A stretch of DNA of 10,208 nt from Armatimonadota bacterium (lineage in GTDB: Bacteria > Armatimonadota > Fimbriimonadia > Fimbriimonadales > Fimbriimonadaceae), in NCBI GenBank assembly GCA_003516955.1, contig DPBN01000063.1, positions 1-10,208 on the forward strand, given 5' to 3'. The notes beneath the pieces were generated by a model. That model had not been told where the DNA came from, ran no database searches, and saw nothing but the letters and a program-made list of their open reading frames with translations. Made by a program: the position numbers and the translations under genes. Below are positions 6,262 through 10,208 of the stretch, in pieces (within the stretch, counting starts at the first letter, position 1; every line of letters starts with the position of its first letter).

Positions 6262-7692
6262 TCAGGGGGTCGTTTTGAACCGCCAATGGGTGCCTTCGGG
6301 GGTATCGCGGAGCTCGATGCCCTCGGCGTCCAGCTGCGCCCGGATCGCGTCGGCCCTGGCGAAGTCGCGGGCCTTCTTGGCGGCCGCTCGCTCGGCGATC
6401 AACGCCTCGATGCGCTCCTCGTCGACCTGCGGAGCCGAGGGCGCCTGCACCGCGCCGTGCTCGGGTCGGACGATGCCGAGCAACGCCTGCACCTCGTCCA
6501 GAAAGGCGAGCGCGGCCGGCGCGTCCTCGGCGGTCATGGAGTCCCCGGCTTTGAAGATCACCGACGTGCCGCCGAGCGCCTTGGCCAGAGCGACCGACGT
6601 GTTCAGGTCGTCGCACATCGCCTCCAGCATCTCGTCGGCGAGCTGCCGCAGGCTCTCCGCGAACCCTGCCGAGGCGCCCTTGGCGCCCCGAGCCTTGGCG
6701 GCATCGGCCAAGCGCGCGCATTCGCGGAAGCGGTCGACGTTCTGCGCGGCGTCCCGGAGGGTCTGGCGGGTGAAGTTGAGCGGCTTGCCGTACGGGACCG
6801 TGATCAGCGCGTAGCGGAGCGCCAGCGGGTCGACGCGGTCGCCGTCGACCAGGTCGCGAACGGTGTAGAAATTGCCCTTGCTCTTGGACATTTTCTCGCC
6901 GTCCACCTGGAGGAACCGCGTATGGATCCAGGTGTTGGCGAACGGCTTGCCGGTCAGGCTCTCGGACTGCGCGATCTCGCACTCGTGGTGGGGGAAGATC
7001 AGGTCCTCGCCTCCGGCGTGCAGGTCGATGGTCTCGCCCAGGTACTGCATCGCCATCACGGAGCACTCGATGTGCCAGCCGGGGCGGCCGGCGCCGAGCG
7101 GCGTGTCCCAGTAGGGCTCGCCCGGCTTGCGCGCCTTCCACAGGACGAAGTCCCGCGCATCGGCCTTCTCGTATTCGTCGACGTCGACCCGCGCGCCGGC
7201 CACGTTGCCGCTGAAGTTCGTGTGCGAGAGCTTGCCGTATTCCGGGAAGCTGGCGATGCGGAAATACGTGGACCCCTCGCTCTCGTAGGTGTGGCGTTTC
7301 TCGGCCAGCCGCTGGATGGCGGCGACCATGTCGGGGATGTGCTCGGTGGCGAAGACGAGCTTCTCGGGCCGCTCCAGCCGCAGCTTCGCCGCGTCTTCCA
7401 GAAACGCCTGCGTGAACCGCTCCGTGTATTCCTTGAGCGACTTGCCCTCGGCCACGGCGTTGCGGATGATCTTGTCGTCCACGTCGGTGATGTTCATCAC
7501 GTGGTGGAGCTTCCAGCCGCGCATGCGCAGCACGCGCCGCAGCACGTCCTGGAAGCTGAAGGTGCGGAAGTTGCCGATGTGGACGTAGTGATACACGGTC
7601 GGCCCGCAAGTGTACATCCGCACCGTTTCGCCATCCAGCGGGCGGAACTCTTCCAGCCGTTGCGTGAGCGTGTTGTAGAAGCGTAGTGCCAT
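6262..7692 (-). CDS. cysS: Cysteinyl-tRNA synthetase
   Basis: A 476-residue class I aminoacyl-tRNA synthetase that charges tRNA-Cys with cysteine; full length for the family. Signatures seen: MYTCGPTVY (26-34), the HIGH-class motif HIGN (38-41), KMSKS (267-271), and the four ligands expected for the catalytic zinc that selects cysteine, Cys29, Cys210 (GWHIECSVM), His235 and Glu239. The C-terminal anticodon-binding region ends with a helix rich in Ala/Arg (KKARDFARADAIRAQLD, 440-456) and GTHWRF. Two normally conserved positions differ: GPTVYD is GPTVYH, and FPHHENE is FPHHECE, which puts an extra Cys beside the zinc site. ATG 7692 is the natural start (MALRFYNTL) and has only a C-run before it, no Shine-Dalgarno sequence. 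It diverges from tgt across 27 bp, and the J-WD40 gene follows on the same strand. Confidence 0.97.
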   Translation of the reverse strand: MALRFYNTLTQRLEEFRPLDGETVRMYTCGPTVYHYVHIGNFRTFSFQDVLRRVLRMRGWKLHHVMNITDVDDKIIRNAVAEGKSLKEYTERFTQAFLEDAAKLRLERPEKLVFATEHIPDMVAAIQRLAEKRHTYESEGSTYFRIASFPEYGKLSHTNFSGNVAGARVDVDEYEKADARDFVLWKARKPGEPYWDTPLGAGRPGWHIECSVMAMQYLGETIDLHAGGEDLIFPHHECEIAQSESLTGKPFANTWIHTRFLQVDGEKMSKSKGNFYTVRDLVDGDRVDPLALRYALITVPYGKPLNFTRQTLRDAAQNVDRFRECARLADAAKARGAKGASAGFAESLRQLADEMLEAMCDDLNTSVALAKALGGTSVIFKAGDSMTAEDAPAALAFLDEVQALLGIVRPEHGAVQAPSAPQVDEERIEALIAERAAAKKARDFARADAIRAQLDAEGIELRDTPEGTHWRFKTTP

Positions 7693-7699
7693 GGGGGGC

Positions 7700-7715
7700 T
7701 AAACTAACTAGTTTA
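7700..7715. promoter_or_regulatory. Symmetric AT-rich element between cysS and tgt, candidate bidirectional promoter
   Basis: TAAACT-AACT-AGTTTA is an inverted repeat with 6-bp arms, AT-rich within GC-rich surroundings, and fills most of the 27-bp gap between the two divergent start codons. Each strand carries a TAGTTT hexamer of the TAnnnT type: plus strand 7709-7714, 5 nt before the tgt TTG, and minus strand 7706-7701, 8 nt before the cysS ATG. Neither gene has a Shine-Dalgarno sequence. The symmetry fits either a shared bidirectional -10 with leaderless transcripts or an operator. Promoter function is inferred. Confidence 0.45.
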
Positions 7716-7716
7716 A

Positions 7717-8928
<1,212 letters not shown>

Positions 8929-8939
8929 ACGGACCGCCC

Positions 8940-9251
8940 ATGGCATTCCTGCTCCTTCAACAATCGCCAGCGCCCAGCCCGCTGCTGCAGTTCCTGCCGA
9001 TCATCCTGATTTTCGCCATCTTCTATTTCCTGCTCTTCCTGCCCATGCAGCGGCAGAAGAAGCAGCAGCAGAAGATGCTGGCGGAGTTGCAGCCGGGCGA
9101 CGAAGTGCTCACCAACGGCGGAATCGTGGGCACCATCATCTCCATCGGGGGCGACGACACCCTGGTGCTGCGCGTCAAGCCCGACAATGTGAAGCTCACT
9201 TTCGCCCGCGGCGCGGTGGCCAGCAAGGTTGGCGGGGAAAAGAAAGCGTAA
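8940..9251 (+). CDS. yajC: Sec translocase accessory subunit YajC
   Basis: A 103-residue small membrane protein that associates with SecDF and the SecYEG channel. One transmembrane helix at about 16-35 (LQFLPIILIFAIFYFLLFLP) is followed by a basic, Gln-rich cytoplasmic stretch (MQRQKKQQQKM) and the conserved soluble domain with PGDEVLTNGGIVGTI (52-66), the family hallmark. Length and layout are normal. The start may be ATG 8940 or the GTG at 8925, which overlaps the tgt stop (GTGA) and would add five residues (MNGPP); I prefer the ATG because the family usually begins close to the helix, but upstream ribosome-binding sequence is weak for both. It lies between tgt and secD, the classic arrangement. 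Confidence 0.95.
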   Translation: MAFLLLQQSPAPSPLLQFLPIILIFAIFYFLLFLPMQRQKKQQQKMLAELQPGDEVLTNGGIVGTIISIGGDDTLVLRVKPDNVKLTFARGAVASKVGGEKKA

Positions 9252-9279
9252 GTCCGATTCCAGCGAGAACCCACATCCC

Positions 9280-10208
9280 ATGAAAAGCCTGAAATGGAAA
9301 GCGGCTCTGATTGTGGCCATCACGTTGGCCTGCCTGTACGGGGTCTTCGGACTGCCGAAGTCGAAAGACGACCTCGTGGCCAACTGGAAGAAGAACATCC
9401 GCCTCGGCCTCGACCTCCGCGGCGGCTCCCTGCTGGTGGTGCAGGTGCAGCTTCAGGATGCCTTCAAGGTGGAGGCCAACACGCAGATCGAGCGGCTGAA
9501 GGAAGAGCTGGGCAAGCAGTCGATCACCTACCAGTCGATCGACCATAACGACCCGCAGACGCTGGCGGACGCCGAGAACATCGCGATCTCGGTCCGAGGC
9601 GTTCCGGCGGAGAAATCGCAGCTGTTCCGCAACATCGTCGCCGAGCTGCTGCCGAGCTGGGTTCTGACGCCGCTCAGCTCCACCGACTACCGGCTGACGC
9701 TCAAGCCGACGGAGTCGCTGGCGCTGAAGGAAGACACCGTGAAGCGCGCCATCTCGACGATCGAGAGCCGCATCAACGGCCTCGGTCTGGCCGAGGCGTC
9801 TGTGCAGCGCCGCGGCGGCGCGGGCTCCGAGGCGGAGATTCTGATCTCGCTGCCGGGTCTGGACGACCCCGCGCGCGTGAAGAACATCCTGCAGACGGCC
9901 GCCCTGCTCGAGCTGTACGAGGTGAAGGACGGGCCGTTCGCGCGTCAGGAAGACGCCATGGCCAAGCTGGGCGGCGTGCTGCCGCTGAACACGAAGCTGA
10001 TGCGCAGCGCTCCGCGGCCGGGCGATCCGGCGGGCGAGGGCTGGTATCTGGTGGCGCGCACGCCCGTGATCACCGGGCGCGATCTGCGCGACGCCCGGCC
10101 GGCGCAGGACGAGTACGGCAAGTGGGAGACGGCGTTCGTGCTGTCGCAGGAAGCCAAGGGCCGGTTCGCGCGTTTCACGGAAGCCAACATCGGCAACCGG
10201 CTCGCCAT
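9280..10208 (+). CDS. secD: Protein translocase subunit SecD (N-terminal 309 residues; runs off the window)
   Basis: The 5' part of SecD, an RND-type membrane protein that uses the proton gradient to help pull preproteins through SecYEG. The frame is open from ATG 9280 to the window end. Seen: first membrane helix (about 7-25, ALIVAITLACLYGVFGL), the conserved IRLGLDLRGGS (40-50) just outside the membrane, the ferredoxin-like P1 domain with TIESRINGLGLAEASVQRRG (160-179) and ISLPGLDDPARV (189-200), then VITGRDLRDARP (263-274), KWETAFVLS and FTEANIGNRLA (299-309), which lead into the second part of the periplasmic region. The remaining membrane helices lie beyond the window. The DAF and EGWYLVARTPV wording is what I recall from Acidobacteriota SecD. 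Only a weak GCGAG precedes the start, and yajC ends 28 nt upstream. secF probably follows but is not seen. Confidence 0.95.
   Translation, partial: MKSLKWKAALIVAITLACLYGVFGLPKSKDDLVANWKKNIRLGLDLRGGSLLVVQVQLQDAFKVEANTQIERLKEELGKQSITYQSIDHNDPQTLADAENIAISVRGVPAEKSQLFRNIVAELLPSWVLTPLSSTDYRLTLKPTESLALKEDTVKRAISTIESRINGLGLAEASVQRRGGAGSEAEILISLPGLDDPARVKNILQTAALLELYEVKDGPFARQEDAMAKLGGVLPLNTKLMRSAPRPGDPAGEGWYLVARTPVITGRDLRDARPAQDEYGKWETAFVLSQEAKGRFARFTEANIGNRLA

Noticed and set aside
5276..6814. A 512-codon plus-strand frame across the J-WD40 and cysS genes
   Set aside because: It is antisense to two well-supported genes, is low in complexity (Arg, Val, Glu, His-rich) and has no recognisable motif.
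6244..7686. A 480-codon plus-strand frame covering nearly all of cysS
   Set aside because: It is the antisense mirror of cysS; cysS carries all class I synthetase motifs, while this frame carries none.

Overview
The window is a GC-rich stretch of bacterial chromosome made of conserved housekeeping and signalling genes. I see no phage, transposon, CRISPR or rRNA/tRNA signature. The combination of tgt-yajC-secD with a divergent cysS, and the wording of the SecD and CysRS proteins, reminds me most of Acidobacteriota. That is recall without a search, so treat the phylum as tentative (about 50%). Armatimonadota or another deep high-GC lineage is possible, particularly for the left half.

Layout. 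(1) At 1-2154 on the plus strand is a tightly overlapping three-gene operon: the 3' part of a CdaA-type diadenylate cyclase, its YbbR-repeat partner CdaR, and an Eis-like GNAT acetyltransferase. The overlaps are GTGA and ATGA. (2) At 2155-2558 is a gap between convergent genes, with a 16-nt direct repeat, several GC-rich inverted repeats and a perfect 14-bp terminator stem. (3) At 2559-4313 on the minus strand is a soluble GAF-PAS-HisKA-HATPase sensor kinase with no response regulator beside it. (4) At 4391-5068 on the plus strand, divergent from the kinase, is a stand-alone Lon N-terminal (LAN/PUA-like) domain protein. (5) At 5075-6232 on the minus strand is a fusion of an N-terminal DnaJ J domain to a seven-bladed WD40 propeller; it lies downstream of cysS. 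(6) At 6262-7692 on the minus strand is cysteinyl-tRNA synthetase. (7) At 7720-10208 on the plus strand are queuine tRNA-ribosyltransferase, YajC and the N-terminal part of SecD, which runs off the window.

How the genes fit together. The first operon makes and regulates cyclic di-AMP (membrane cyclase plus extracytoplasmic YbbR partner), with an added acetyltransferase of unknown substrate. tgt-yajC-secD is the widespread linkage of tRNA queuosine modification with the Sec translocase accessory complex. Recurrent features are start codons without a Shine-Dalgarno sequence but with a -10-like hexamer 5-9 nt upstream (Lon-domain gene, J-WD40 gene, cysS, tgt), which suggests leaderless transcripts. 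The 27-bp cysS/tgt gap holds a symmetric element that may be a bidirectional promoter. The most unusual protein is the J-domain/WD40 fusion. I found no clearly new multi-gene defence or mobile system.
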